Positions 1-6,873 of a stretch of DNA of 43,935 bases are shown here, in pieces. A program made the translations under genes and the position numbers. The stretch covers positions 1 to 43,935 of the IMG/VR virus record IMGVR_UViG_3300035210_000062; one strand, given 5' to 3'. This stretch comes from a virus. Below the pieces are notes generated by a model, which ran no database searches, was not told the DNA's origin, and saw only the letters and a program-made list of their open reading frames with translations. Each line of letters begins with the position of its first letter. Positions within the stretch are counted from its first letter, which is position 1.

Positions 1-71
1 ATATGATGTCGGGCAAAACGGTACTCGTTTGCACGTTGCATATCGTCGGTTAGCATAAGGGTAGGTTTCAC
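1..71 (-). CDS. 5' end of an unrecognised small gene (partial)
   Basis: Starts at a GTG at 69-71 behind a strong ribosome binding site (AGGAG, 7 bases upstream) and runs off the left edge of the window. The 23 visible codons read MKPTLMLTDDMQRANEYRFA and continue. The strong site and the tight spacing to the stop of the next upstream gene (82) fit the compact minus-strand cluster. The visible part does not resemble the N-termini of the paralogue family upstream, and no function can be assigned. Confidence 0.5.
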   Translation of the reverse strand, partial: MKPTLMLTDDMQRANEYRFARHH

Positions 72-81
72 GGATAAACTC

Positions 82-312
82 CTAGTTTACGATCAATGCA
101 GCCATTTTTACTTCAGCAGGCACTTTTGTTGCAATTCTCCACGCACTGGGGATACCCCGGTGGATGCAGTGCCAACCACCCATATCCCACGAATTAATGC
201 CTTGGGCGAACAGTTGCCCTGCCGGGAGGGTATAACTGATATAAGTAGGATCAATTGTAGCCAGTTCCTCTACTACAACAGACTTGTCGAACCTCAGAAC
301 GAATATAAGCAT
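82..312 (-). CDS. Array paralogue 1: 76-aa protein with C-terminal VPxxVxxA motif
   Basis: A 76-residue protein of unknown function. I chose the ATG at 312 because AGGAGA sits just upstream; the longer reading frame to 504 would run over the neighbouring gene. It ends in KVPAEVKMAALIVN, the same type of tail (hydrophobic-Pro-acid-x-Val-x-x-Ala) found in eleven other small proteins here. The middle holds the aromatic segment LFAQGINSWDMGGWHCIH, comparable to LQWRVLQRG in the next copy. It is among the more divergent copies, so membership rests on the tail and the aromatic core together. Confidence 0.6.
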   Translation of the reverse strand: MLIFVLRFDKSVVVEELATIDPTYISYTLPAGQLFAQGINSWDMGGWHCIHRGIPSAWRIATKVPAEVKMAALIVN

Positions 313-319
313 AAATCTC

Positions 320-580
320 CTATTCCGTGCACAAATGCACGAGTTGAACACATTCAGGTAAATCTTCGACAGCCATTGGTATGATCGCGTCGTAGAAACT
401 ACGTACATCATCAATACGTGAGCCGCGTTGCAACACACGCCATTGAAGACCTTGCGGCTCCAAGAAACGCGCGTATACCTCACCGATTGGGAACTTAGCC
501 GCAATATCCATAGATGTCATATGCGGCGATTCCAGCAACATACGAACATTGCCATTAATTACATTAACGATCAGGGCCAT
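320..580 (-). CDS. Array paralogue 2: 86-aa protein
   Basis: Unknown function. Start chosen at the ATG at 580, two bases after the TAG of the upstream gene (583), with AGG in front; the longer frame to 643 would overlap that gene. The segment VYARFLEPQGLQWRVLQRG parallels YYAKKAFQTHGKCRVMFYRP in the copy at 3141-3512, and the tail DLPECVQLVHLCTE keeps the LPExV signature. The order Tyr-Ala-x-x-(6 to 9 residues)-aromatic strand-basic suggests a common small beta-containing fold, which is inference. Confidence that it is a gene is higher than for any role. Confidence 0.6.
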   Translation of the reverse strand: MALIVNVINGNVRMLLESPHMTSMDIAAKFPIGEVYARFLEPQGLQWRVLQRGSRIDDVRSFYDAIIPMAVEDLPECVQLVHLCTE

Positions 581-582
581 CA

Positions 583-879
583 CTAACCTCGCACAAAGTT
601 CAGCATTTTGATCGGTTCTGGTAGGGTCATTACAGCAGACCACCCAATACCATCAGGCTGGCCATGTCCCCAGTAAGTTGGATTACCCCAGTAGAAATAG
701 TTGTAGTACCACGCAGTCTCAACTTTGCCACGTACTTCCATAGTCCGGCCGCAGAATACGCAACCGGGCTTGTGCAGGTAGAACTCTGGCCAATGAAGAC
801 TAGAGTCTGCATCATCTGTCTCAAAGACAGTGACTATTACATCCTTGGTTTCGTTGAGGATCACCCACACGTTGTTCAT
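583..879 (-). CDS. Array paralogue 3: aromatic-rich 98-aa protein
   Basis: Unknown function. Its start overlaps the stop of the upstream gene (ATGA, 876-879), indicating translational coupling. The protein has a CxxC (GCVFCGR, about residue 40) and a strikingly aromatic stretch, AWYYNYFYWGNPTYWGHG, where the other copies have their aromatic core. It ends TLPEPIKMLNFVRG, a degenerate form of the shared tail. The N-terminus (MNNVWVILNETKDVI) resembles the MTWYAFLYNKVSDSV and MTTFFAVYDTVDKEV starts of two nearby copies. Confidence 0.65.
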   Translation of the reverse strand: MNNVWVILNETKDVIVTVFETDDADSSLHWPEFYLHKPGCVFCGRTMEVRGKVETAWYYNYFYWGNPTYWGHGQPDGIGWSAVMTLPEPIKMLNFVRG

Positions 880-1169
880 GGTGCCACCAACTGCATCATC
901 AGGATTACGTCAGGAACTGATGCCAAACCCACATCAGAGAACTTATACCGCTGGTTTGCGTAACAATATTCACCTTTGTACCAACGGCGAGTATCGTCTT
1001 GCAGATAAACCATACAGAATGGGTCATTTTTATGTGCTCCATCGCATACTTGCAAAACTGCGTTGAAAGATACCCGCGTACTTACTTCGGGTACGTTATT
1101 TACGATCAGGAAGAGTATTCCTGTTGTAGCCCCGGAGATACCCGGGGGTTGGAAGTCCCAATTTCTCAT
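876..1169 (-). CDS. Array paralogue 4: 97-aa protein
   Basis: Unknown function. Coupled at both ends by ATGA overlaps (1166-1169 and 876-879). It contains the family's aromatic core (RRWYKGEYCYANQRYKF, about residues 61-77) and ends SVPDVILMMQLVAP. The first 30 residues look unlike the other copies, so an internal start is possible, but the ATGA overlap argues for the one given. Confidence 0.6.
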   Translation of the reverse strand: MRNWDFQPPGISGATTGILFLIVNNVPEVSTRVSFNAVLQVCDGAHKNDPFCMVYLQDDTRRWYKGEYCYANQRYKFSDVGLASVPDVILMMQLVAP

Positions 1170-1420
1170 TGCGCCAGTAACCTCGCAAGTTTTACAACAT
1201 CCGGGAGAACGTCAGCAAAGAACCACTGTTTGTGCTTCTTATGCCACGCTCCCCATTTGAGTTCGCCGGATACGTACACTTGCGCGTAGTACAGCTCCAG
1301 CTCACCGTTAACAGCCACTTCGTCGAACATAAACTCAGGAATACTTTCCTTATCACCCATCATCTGGGTGTTCGTAACACTGTCGGACACTTTGTTGTAG
1401 AGAAACGCGTACCACGTCAT
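1166..1420 (-). CDS. Array paralogue 5: 84-aa protein
   Basis: Unknown function. Start set at the ATG at 1420, which overlaps the TGA of the upstream copy (1417-1420). The longer frame to 1513 begins inside that gene and adds a low-quality sequence. MTWYAFLYNKVSDSV at the N-terminus, an aromatic core LELYYAQVYVSGELKWGAWH, and the tail VLPDVVKLARLLAQ make this one of the clearest members of the family, nearly matching the tail of the distant copy at 7880 (LVPDVVKLAAMLE). Confidence 0.7.
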   Translation of the reverse strand: MTWYAFLYNKVSDSVTNTQMMGDKESIPEFMFDEVAVNGELELYYAQVYVSGELKWGAWHKKHKQWFFADVLPDVVKLARLLAQ

Positions 1421-1635
1421 GTCAGCATCATCATGGCGACTTGCACTACTTCGGGTACTTCTCCTACCACAACCCCACAATGAGATTGCGTTTCTGGTGT
1501 CCACACCAGCCATGTCTGCGAGGCAGTGAGTGCATACACGTCCATATCATCACGAAGGTAAGGTATGTTCAATATCTGAACATCTAGCACCAGTTCTTGC
1601 GTTTTACGACACCAACCGACTTTCTTTATGCTCAT
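1417..1635 (-). CDS. Array paralogue 6: 72-aa protein
   Basis: Unknown function. ATGA overlaps at both ends (1632-1635 and 1417-1420). The core (DVYALTASQTWLVWTPE, about residues 32-48) and the tail EVPEVVQVAMMMLT match the family pattern. One of the shortest copies; the short N-terminal part suggests the conserved unit is the last 45-50 residues. Confidence 0.65.
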   Translation of the reverse strand: MSIKKVGWCRKTQELVLDVQILNIPYLRDDMDVYALTASQTWLVWTPETQSHCGVVVGEVPEVVQVAMMMLT

Positions 1636-1859
1636 GTCAGTAACATGTGCGCAAGACGCACAGCCTCCGGCACTTCAGTTGTGGTTATAGGGCTGCCGAT
1701 GAGAATATCAACATCAGTACCCAGGCGGTATGCGTACCAGCGATCCGGCACTTTGATGCCATACACTGGACGGTATACCGACCGTGTTTCAATGAACGTG
1801 TCCGAGATGCGGACCACCTCTTTGTCCACTGTGTCGTAGACAGCAAAGAAGGTGGTCAT
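1632..1859 (-). CDS. Array paralogue 7: 75-aa protein
   Basis: Unknown function. Coupled by ATGA to both neighbours (1856-1859 and 1632-1635). N-terminus MTTFFAVYDTVDKEVV, core VPDRWYAYRLG, tail EVPEAVRLAHMLLT. The tail differs from that of the upstream copy (EVPEMVRLAVMIAV) at only a few positions while the bodies differ widely, the pattern expected when the C-terminal helix is constrained and the rest diverges. Confidence 0.7.
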   Translation of the reverse strand: MTTFFAVYDTVDKEVVRISDTFIETRSVYRPVYGIKVPDRWYAYRLGTDVDILIGSPITTTEVPEAVRLAHMLLT

Positions 1860-2122
1860 ACGGCTATCATTACAGCCAGCCGCACCATTTCAGGTACCTC
1901 AGCTTCCTGTTTATACAGACATTCCCCAGGGCACCGGGTCAACGCCCATTGCAGGGAAGTGCGCCAAGGGTAATAGGTGTACGTCCAGTGGGTATCGAAC
2001 AAGCCGCAGCTCACCTCACCGCCATCAATTACTTGACCAGTCGAGTAGTCCCACAGGATTTTGACAGGCACCGCGGGCGCCTGATCTGGGACATTAAATG
2101 GATCATCCCAAGGCAGAGTCAT
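1856..2122 (-). CDS. Array paralogue 8: 88-aa protein
   Basis: Unknown function. ATGA overlaps link it to the unrelated gene upstream (2119-2122) and to the paralogue downstream (1856-1859). Aromatic core FDTHWTYTYYPWRTSLQW (about residues 42-59) and tail EVPEMVRLAVMIAV. The N-terminal third is proline and aspartate rich and not obviously shared with the others. Confidence 0.65.
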   Translation of the reverse strand: MTLPWDDPFNVPDQAPAVPVKILWDYSTGQVIDGGEVSCGLFDTHWTYTYYPWRTSLQWALTRCPGECLYKQEAEVPEMVRLAVMIAV

Positions 2123-2559
2123 GATACTGGCTTCCAGACTTGGATGTTACCCGGCAGGGGATCGATGAGGCCCTTGAACATCCACTCCGGTTCGGTGTGG
2201 CCAGGCCACTCCAAGGCAAAGGTCTTACCACGGTTGGCCAAGGCCACCGCAGTCAGGTCATGCAGTGCCCGGGACACCAGACGCAGATCAACCCCGTTGC
2301 GAGGCGAGATCATGTGCTGTAGGATGCCCACCTTGCCATTGGCACGCAGATAGAACTCCCCGCCATCACCACACGTCTCCTTGATCCACGCTCCCATCTT
2401 CGCCTTTAGGGTAGGGTATTTAAGACCCAACACCCCGGCGAGACCATTGAGCATAATAAGCTCTCCGGTCTCACTTCGCAGCTTACTGGCTACACAAATG
2501 ATGAAATGATCGACTTCGTCGAACACAGACATCATATCCCCACGTTTAATCGTATTCAT
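2119..2559 (-). CDS. Unrecognised 146-aa early-region protein
   Basis: Sits inside the paralogue array and is coupled to both neighbours by ATGA overlaps (2556-2559 and 2119-2122), but has neither the aromatic core nor the PExV tail. The body is well-behaved globular sequence with LNGLAGVLGLKYPTLKAKMGAWI (about residues 37-59), which could be a winged or HTH-like helical segment, followed by GEFYLRANGKVGIL. I do not recognise the family. An alternative start at residue 9 or 10 (MMSVFDEVDHF) is possible; SVFDEVD resembles TFDEVND in the copy at 3141-3512. Confidence 0.6.
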   Translation of the reverse strand: MNTIKRGDMMSVFDEVDHFIICVASKLRSETGELIMLNGLAGVLGLKYPTLKAKMGAWIKETCGDGGEFYLRANGKVGILQHMISPRNGVDLRLVSRALHDLTAVALANRGKTFALEWPGHTEPEWMFKGLIDPLPGNIQVWKPVS

Positions 2560-2903
2560 GACTTCTCCCTCACATATTCAGCAACCCGAACACATTCGGG
2601 TATGTTGGTTGTTAATTCAGGCGACCAGCGCTCCCAAGGTAACGCAACAGCAGGCAATGACATCCATTGCTTATCTACACACACCCAAGCGTGACAACCT
2701 TCATAAGTTTGCGCAATTTTATGAGCATACTCATTATCTTGGCTTTGTGCGTTAGTGATAGGGGCACCATCGACGTACTGACCGTCTTTGGTGAAGTGGA
2801 ACATGTACGCAGCCACAGATACATTCTCCGTTGTGCCAATAGAGACACGAACGACACCGTTTGCGTCCCTTAATTCGAACTTGTCAGCCGTGAAGGTAAT
2901 CAT
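2556..2903 (-). CDS. Array paralogue 9: 115-aa protein
   Basis: Unknown function. The first half (MITFTADKFELRDANGVVRV) reads like a beta-rich domain. The second half carries the family signature EYAHKIAQTYEGCHAWVCV followed by W, then the tail NIPECVRVAEYVREKS. The segment Tyr-Ala-x-Lys-(8)-Cys-x-x-Trp aligns directly with YYAKKAFQTHGKCRVMFY (3141-3512) and YLYRQEAKNFPDCRVWCC (2906-3151), which is the best evidence that these genes are true paralogues rather than chance tail matches. Confidence 0.7.
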   Translation of the reverse strand: MITFTADKFELRDANGVVRVSIGTTENVSVAAYMFHFTKDGQYVDGAPITNAQSQDNEYAHKIAQTYEGCHAWVCVDKQWMSLPAVALPWERWSPELTTNIPECVRVAEYVREKS

Positions 2904-2905
2904 AG

Positions 2906-3151
2906 TTACCCCTTTATCAAATCTGCCAACACCACCACATCAGGCGGTGTTGCAAATATCCAGATCGCAGAACGTATTTTATTTGTTTCCATGTAAGCCC
3001 ATCCGAACTGTACACAGCACCACACACGACAATCGGGGAAATTCTTGGCCTCCTGTCTATATAAGTATGTGTCCGGGTAATCAAGGACGATAACGCCCTC
3101 AATTGACCCATCACGCTCCACGTACCAGACAGGTGTAGGCTCAGCCTGCAC
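2906..3151 (-). CDS. Array paralogue 10: 81-aa protein, probable GTG start
   Basis: Unknown function. The ATG at 3190 would overlap the upstream gene by 50 bases. I prefer the GTG at 3151, which has AGGTGG about 9 bases upstream and gives an N-terminus (VWYVERDG after six residues) like the other copies. Core YLYRQEAKNFPDCRVWCCV and FGWAYM, tail TPPDVVVLADLIKG. The start choice is uncertain; the gene itself is well supported. Confidence 0.6.
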   Translation of the reverse strand: MQAEPTPVWYVERDGSIEGVIVLDYPDTYLYRQEAKNFPDCRVWCCVQFGWAYMETNKIRSAIWIFATPPDVVVLADLIKG

Positions 3152-3512
3152 AGAGCATGGCCACCTGAAGCTCAGGCGGCACCTTATCATGCTGCACCGT
3201 CATAAGCGACGGACGTTTGTACAAAGTACCCACGTTTGCATTCTTCCAGCGGATTTCACGCCAAACACGGTCAACACCGGGACGATAGAACATCACCCGG
3301 CATTTACCATGAGTTTGGAATGCTTTCTTTGCGTAGTACGCACCATCGAACTTGGAACGTTCTTCAATTTGCAGAACGTCGCCATCACGGAATACTGCGC
3401 ACAGAACTGGCTCAGCAATGTGAGCACGCTTCACAGTATGATTCATGGTGTTCATTGGATCGTTTACCTCGTCAAATGTGGCCATCCATGCAGGTTTGCC
3501 TTGGATGCTCAT
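3141..3512 (-). CDS. Array paralogue 11: 123-aa protein
   Basis: Unknown function. Start set at the ATG at 3512, which overlaps the stop of the upstream membrane-protein gene (3509-3512); the longer frame to 3569 lies inside that gene. It has the fullest form of the family: a beta-rich N-terminal part (VLCAVFRDGDVLQIEER), the YYAKKAFQTHGKCRVMFYRP core, a Trp-rich stretch (DRVWREIRW) and a tail with an inserted residue (KVPPELQVAMLCAG). It is the first copy in transcription order in this block. Confidence 0.65.
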   Translation of the reverse strand: MSIQGKPAWMATFDEVNDPMNTMNHTVKRAHIAEPVLCAVFRDGDVLQIEERSKFDGAYYAKKAFQTHGKCRVMFYRPGVDRVWREIRWKNANVGTLYKRPSLMTVQHDKVPPELQVAMLCAG

Positions 3513-3826
3513 ACAGCCTCCAGAACACCCATTGGGTTCATGACATGAGTCATTGTTGTACCATTCCACACGCCTGCCCGCATAATGCGGAACATGGCGA
3601 AGGAATTGGCCAGCTCTTGCAGTTCACCAAGGGTTTCAGCATGATGGATGACAGTTTGCCACCCATTGCCCTGCAAGTTCTTCAGATCGAGGGTAAGCCG
3701 CAACAAGTTGGACCCTTCATGATACATCTCACTGCTTTTCTGGCTTCGCCCCAGCTCAACCAGCACAAGGAGGATGAAGCCGAGGCAACCCAGCGCAAAC
3801 AGAACGTTAACGATTACTTCCAGCAT
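3509..3826 (-). CDS. Single-pass membrane protein, 105 aa
   Basis: An N-terminal hydrophobic segment (LFALGCLGFILLVLVELG, about residues 9-26) preceded by few charges and followed by a basic patch fits a signal anchor or single transmembrane helix. The rest is a helical soluble domain with Leu repeats (NLLRLTLDLKNLQG). No family recognised. It is translationally coupled to the first array paralogue downstream and lies two bases from the next membrane-anchored gene upstream, so the two could work together at the inner membrane. Confidence 0.6.
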   Translation of the reverse strand: MLEVIVNVLFALGCLGFILLVLVELGRSQKSSEMYHEGSNLLRLTLDLKNLQGNGWQTVIHHAETLGELQELANSFAMFRIMRAGVWNGTTMTHVMNPMGVLEAV

Positions 3827-3828
3827 GG

Positions 3829-4473
3829 TTATGCAACCTTCTTGGCAGCGACCGCACGAAGACGGTCATGTTCTTGAATAATGGCTTGATTGAACGCACG
3901 ACGAACACTCGGAAGGGCAATCTTGTCGTTCATTACGTTGGTCACAGCCTCAGTAAAGCGCATACGCCTTACATTGGCATTAGTCAGCTCACTGTCGTAG
4001 TGACGGATAGTTGCAGCCTGATTGTCGATAGACTTCTGCATAAACTTCTGCATCTGTGCACGACCTTTCTTGGCACCAGCACGAACGCCACGAACATACA
4101 GGTTCTTGGCTTTCTTGTTGAAAGCTGGATTTATTGCAAAATCAACTGCCTGTTCCACGAGCATTTTGAGCATTTTTGCAGGATCATCGCCATGTTTGGC
4201 AAAGTCCCACACACCAGTGTCAGTCATGACTTCTACCAGCGCATGACGATACTTATCCGCATATGCCCACTTACAATGGTGCTCACGAGCATTATCTTCA
4301 GCATCTTTCAGCAGTTCACGCCATTTAGCGTCACACGCATGCAGATGTTCACGTTGCAACGAGTTACCCAGCAGTTGCTGACTTTCACAGCGGGCATAGC
4401 CCAACATTGCACCTACAATCAGGCACAGCAGTGCACCAATACCACCCCAGCAGTACAGATTAATCATTTCCAT
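3829..4473 (-). CDS. Membrane-anchored helical protein, 214 aa
   Basis: Begins with a hydrophobic stretch containing small residues (CWGGIGALLCLIVGAMLGYA, about residues 8-27), a likely N-terminal transmembrane helix. A long, charged, mostly helical region follows, with a Lys/Arg/Gly-rich centre (GVRAGAKKGRAQMQKFMQ) and a basic C-terminus (AVAAKKVA). The start at 4473 is supported by GGAG upstream. The architecture (one membrane anchor plus a helical cytoplasmic or periplasmic part) recalls spanin-like or superinfection-exclusion proteins, but there is no motif to support either, so I leave the function open. Confidence 0.6.
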   Translation of the reverse strand: MEMINLYCWGGIGALLCLIVGAMLGYARCESQQLLGNSLQREHLHACDAKWRELLKDAEDNAREHHCKWAYADKYRHALVEVMTDTGVWDFAKHGDDPAKMLKMLVEQAVDFAINPAFNKKAKNLYVRGVRAGAKKGRAQMQKFMQKSIDNQAATIRHYDSELTNANVRRMRFTEAVTNVMNDKIALPSVRRAFNQAIIQEHDRLRAVAAKKVA

Positions 4474-4518
4474 GGTTTACGCTCCAAAGGGCATATAAAG
4501 ATGTAGACGAGTGCGGCT

Positions 4519-4803
4519 TTACCACGGGTTATTGCCCCGCGGGCCACAGTTTGGTTGAGGTTTCGCCTTATGATGGCGCTTGAGTTGATTACGCGAAGGA
4601 TGCAGCTCTTTATAGGGCCAACCGTGCGTGATCATGTCCAAGTTATCGTCATGCAGACGTATCTCGTACATGACAGTACCCATCAGTACGGCATTGGCTA
4701 AGGCCAGTCGCATACGCAGGTTTGTCTTTGGCGCCCCTCGTAATAACGGCTCAAAGCCTTGGATTACGGCGTTATACACACCAGTTGGTAACTTATCTGT
4801 CAT
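4519..4803 (-). CDS. Unrecognised 94-aa basic protein
   Basis: I chose the ATG at 4803 (GAGAG in front); an upstream ATG at 4833 falls inside the terminator of the preceding gene. The protein has a helical centre (LRMRLALANAVLMGTVMYEIRLHDDNLDMI) and a very basic, proline-rich C-terminus (LKRHHKAKPQPNCGPRGNNP) that could bind nucleic acid. No family recognised. Confidence 0.55.
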   Translation of the reverse strand: MTDKLPTGVYNAVIQGFEPLLRGAPKTNLRMRLALANAVLMGTVMYEIRLHDDNLDMITHGWPYKELHPSRNQLKRHHKAKPQPNCGPRGNNPW

Positions 4804-4815
4804 GGTTTCGCTCTC

Positions 4816-4851
4816 AAAAATGAGGGCCACCACCCCAATGGGATGATGGCC
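4816..4851 (-). terminator. Intrinsic terminator, minus strand
   Basis: The minus-strand RNA forms a 12-bp stem (arms 4840-4851 and 4825-4836) with an ATT loop, followed by CTCA and five T (plus-strand A-run 4816-4820). Two of the pairs are G-U wobbles that pair only in the minus-strand RNA and would be A-C mismatches in the plus-strand RNA, so the direction is clear. It follows the stop of the gene at 4858-5193. Confidence 0.7.
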
Positions 4852-4857
4852 GTCGGC

Positions 4858-5193
4858 TTACACCAGATCGAGCATCGACTCTTCGTCGGTACGGGTTGGG
4901 TTGAAGCTGAATTCCAGCTTGGCAACCACTTCAGCCAGGCGACGTGCTTTTTCAGCCGCACGGGCTTCATCGCCGACGAACTTGTCGTCACCTTCGCGCG
5001 CCAGACCGAGGTAGGCCGCCAGTTGTTCGTGAGTCTTGTTGCCTTCGATGAAGCGGATGGCGTCAACACGAATCGGGTTACCCGACCGGGTCGCCATGTT
5101 CAGGTTGAAGAAGCCGAGGGTTTTCTTGGCAGCGCTGCCATTTTCGGTACGGGCAGCAGCAGCGGTGGTTTGATTCTTACGTTCAACAGCCAT
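4858..5193 (-). CDS. Unrecognised 111-aa protein
   Basis: Start at the ATG at 5193 behind GGAG (8 bases upstream); the longer frame to 5358 runs through the intergenic hairpin and adds a Cys-rich, unlikely leader. The protein has an Ala/Thr/Ser-rich N-terminus, then GFFNLNMATRSGNPIRVDAIRF, which reads like a small beta domain, then an acidic helical part ending in EESMLDLV. The composition and acidic end recall small phage nucleic-acid-binding proteins, but I cannot name a family. It forms its own unit, ending at a strong terminator. Confidence 0.65.
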   Translation of the reverse strand: MAVERKNQTTAAAARTENGSAAKKTLGFFNLNMATRSGNPIRVDAIRFIEGNKTHEQLAAYLGLAREGDDKFVGDEARAAEKARRLAEVVAKLEFSFNPTRTDEESMLDLV

Positions 5194-5273
5194 GGGAAAT
5201 ACTCCAGAATAACGGATAAGTGAGGTTTGTTTGGCACAGATTGCCTTTACAGGGCCGAAGGCCGCTTTTGATG

Positions 5274-5534
5274 CTACTTTGGTACATCCAGTGAGATATT
5301 CACGGTAATGCCTGCATAAATTGCAGCAACGTACATGGTATCGAACGAAACACGCCATTCTTCACCACGATTGATGAAACCGACGATGTTGGTGCTAACA
5401 CCAAGAATTTCGCTCGCAACCTGCTGAGTCCACGCGTTTACCTTGATTTGCTTGCGCAATTCCTTGGCAATCAGTTCCTTCATGTGGCCCAAGGATTGTT
5501 TCGCGAAGCAATTGGTGCTTTGTACCTGTTTCAC
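5274..5534 (-). CDS. Small HTH (XRE-like) DNA-binding protein
   Basis: The region WTQQVASEILGVSTNIVGFINRG (about residues 35-57) fits a helix-turn-helix of the XRE type: a first helix with QQVASEILGVS and a recognition helix TNIVGFINRG, followed by SFDTMYVAAIYAGITVNI in place of the usual closing helices. At 86 residues it is the length of a minimal phage regulator. The start is GTG at 5534, directly behind GGAGG and overlapping the stop of the upstream gene (GTGA). It could regulate the neighbouring small-gene cluster; the operator is unknown. Confidence 0.65.
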   Translation of the reverse strand: MKQVQSTNCFAKQSLGHMKELIAKELRKQIKVNAWTQQVASEILGVSTNIVGFINRGEEWRVSFDTMYVAAIYAGITVNISLDVPK

Positions 5535-5719
5535 AGTTGACCTCCAGGTAATGGTCGAACGTTGCTACGCCCGTACCAACATTTGACACCGTTGTACAAA
5601 ATGACCCAAACCTTCGTTTGTAGGTCGATAGCTAGTGCGTCTTTGGGGTGTGGGATGACTTTTGCGATTTCTTCAGAATTGACGATGACTCGCTGGCCAA
5701 TTAGAAAGTCCATACTCAT
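5531..5719 (-). CDS. Unrecognised 62-aa protein
   Basis: Small beta-rich protein (VWVILYNGVKCWYG near residues 36-49) coupled to the HTH gene downstream by a GTGA overlap. Two ATG codons (5719 and 5713) share the AGAGG ribosome binding site; either may be used. A 6-bp hairpin with a three-base loop lies 24 bases before the first ATG. Co-expression with the HTH protein suggests a regulatory pair, but the sequence itself gives no function. Confidence 0.55.
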   Translation of the reverse strand: MSMDFLIGQRVIVNSEEIAKVIPHPKDALAIDLQTKVWVILYNGVKCWYGRSNVRPLPGGQL

Positions 5720-5742
5720 ACCTCTGGTTTAGCCTACCGCCG

Positions 5743-5757
5743 GCCCTCTATGAGGGC
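5743..5757. promoter_or_regulatory. Perfect hairpin GCCCTC-TAT-GAGGGC
   Basis: A 6-bp perfect inverted repeat with a three-base loop, 24 bases upstream of the gene at 5531-5719. N4 virion RNA polymerase recognises promoters as short hairpins (5-7 bp stem, three-base loop) on single-stranded DNA, so this has the right shape, but not the loop sequence I remember for N4. There is no T-run, so a terminator is less likely. Confidence 0.35.
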
Positions 5758-5818
5758 ACATAGCAGTATGGTTTTCATCGCCGAATAGGGCAATTACTGC
5801 ATTGATAGAATATCGGTA

Positions 5819-6112
5819 TCAGAATTGGAACAAATCCGACTCGATACCCTTGAGACCAAACTCAAGGTGATACTTTGTAGCCTTGGCTTTGACCTGGGCC
5901 AGAGTACCGCAGCCAGTCTGCTCGGCGACCTTAACCAAGGTCACATTCTCGATCAGGATGGCATTGGTGGCATCACGCTGCAAAGTTGCAGCCTGTACCT
6001 CACAGCTCTCACCCTTACGGATAACCGAGGTCATTTCAGTGTAAGAGTTGGAGCAAGATACTTCGCCAGTCACGGTACTGGCAATGCAGGTCATAAAGTA
6101 AGCGAAGATCAT
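5819..6112 (-). CDS. Small Cys-containing exported protein A, 97 aa
   Basis: The first 15-20 residues are hydrophobic (IFAYFMTCIASTVTGEVSC), like a short signal sequence lacking a strong positive start. The mature part has three cysteines in the order VSCSNSY, ESCEV, TGCGTL. The next gene upstream has the same order (VCIVNTY, NCYV, HNCYST), with matching spacing of the flanking helices, so the two appear to be paralogues. Small disulfide proteins of this type would act in the periplasm; the target is unknown. Two bases separate it from its partner. Confidence 0.55.
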   Translation of the reverse strand: MIFAYFMTCIASTVTGEVSCSNSYTEMTSVIRKGESCEVQAATLQRDATNAILIENVTLVKVAEQTGCGTLAQVKAKATKYHLEFGLKGIESDLFQF

Positions 6113-6114
6113 GA

Positions 6115-6417
6115 TTATTTATCCATGTTACGGATGGCGTACATAACGCCACCATCACTGTAAGTTTTCATGACTCGCTCGATGACAGCATCGCGATGAG
6201 CCACAGTTGAGTAACAATTGTGCGAACCCTTCTCCAAGCGCGTTACACCCGCTTGTTTCTTGAGTTCGTTATTCAGTTTGTACCGGACGTTGTCCATGGT
6301 GACATAACAGTTAGCATCACTGAACGAAAGGAACTTGTCGTACGTGTTCACGATACAAACTGTGCCGCCATCGACAACAGCGGCACACACCAGTGCTACT
6401 GTTGCGAAGAAGGGCAT
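6115..6417 (-). CDS. Small Cys-containing exported protein B, 100 aa
   Basis: N-terminus MPFFATVALVCAAVVDGG is a plausible signal sequence. The mature part contains VCIVNTYDKFLSF, NCYV and HNCYST, matching the cysteine order of the downstream gene, and a helical C-terminal half. It lies three bases after the gene at 6421-6873 and two before its paralogue. Function unknown; a periplasmic or envelope role follows only from the signal-like start. Confidence 0.55.
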   Translation of the reverse strand: MPFFATVALVCAAVVDGGTVCIVNTYDKFLSFSDANCYVTMDNVRYKLNNELKKQAGVTRLEKGSHNCYSTVAHRDAVIERVMKTYSDGGVMYAIRNMDK

Positions 6418-6420
6418 AAG

Positions 6421-6873
6421 TTACTCCTTGATAGACGCGGCGTACTCGCCAAGCAGATTCATGACAGTTTCATCACTGGTTTCAGGGAGACCGGCAGCTT
6501 TAATAGCTGTATGTATCTCACCTTCTGAGTGACAGCAGTGATACGCCGCTTCAATGATCAAGAACATCGGATCAGCCGCACGCAACTTAGCAATCAAGTT
6601 ACGATAGAACGTGAGTTGATAGTGCACATACTCAGGACTTTGAACAGACACGCCTTGGGGCATACTGCCAGTTTCACGCAAGTAGCCGGCCAATGTAACG
6701 TTGTTGCCAATGGCATTACGAATTACTTCTTGTGCTGCCTCGCTCTCGTCAAGCGTGATGTGCTTACGCGCATGTGCGCTCATCCAATCAAGATGACAGC
6801 ACATATACATGCGACTATTAGGGTCTTGGTCGAGCAGGCTCAAGGCCAACTCAAGTGTTTGGGAAACATGCAT
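6421..6873 (-). CDS. Unrecognised helical 150-aa protein
   Basis: An all-helical looking protein with several Cys and His residues (MYMCCHLDWMSAHARKH, about residues 22-38; AYHCCHSEGE, about residues 110-119). The two CCH clusters could bind metal, which is inference. The ATG overlaps the stop of the 41-aa gene upstream by one base (TAATG). No family recognised. Confidence 0.6.
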   Translation of the reverse strand: MHVSQTLELALSLLDQDPNSRMYMCCHLDWMSAHARKHITLDESEAAQEVIRNAIGNNVTLAGYLRETGSMPQGVSVQSPEYVHYQLTFYRNLIAKLRAADPMFLIIEAAYHCCHSEGEIHTAIKAAGLPETSDETVMNLLGEYAASIKE

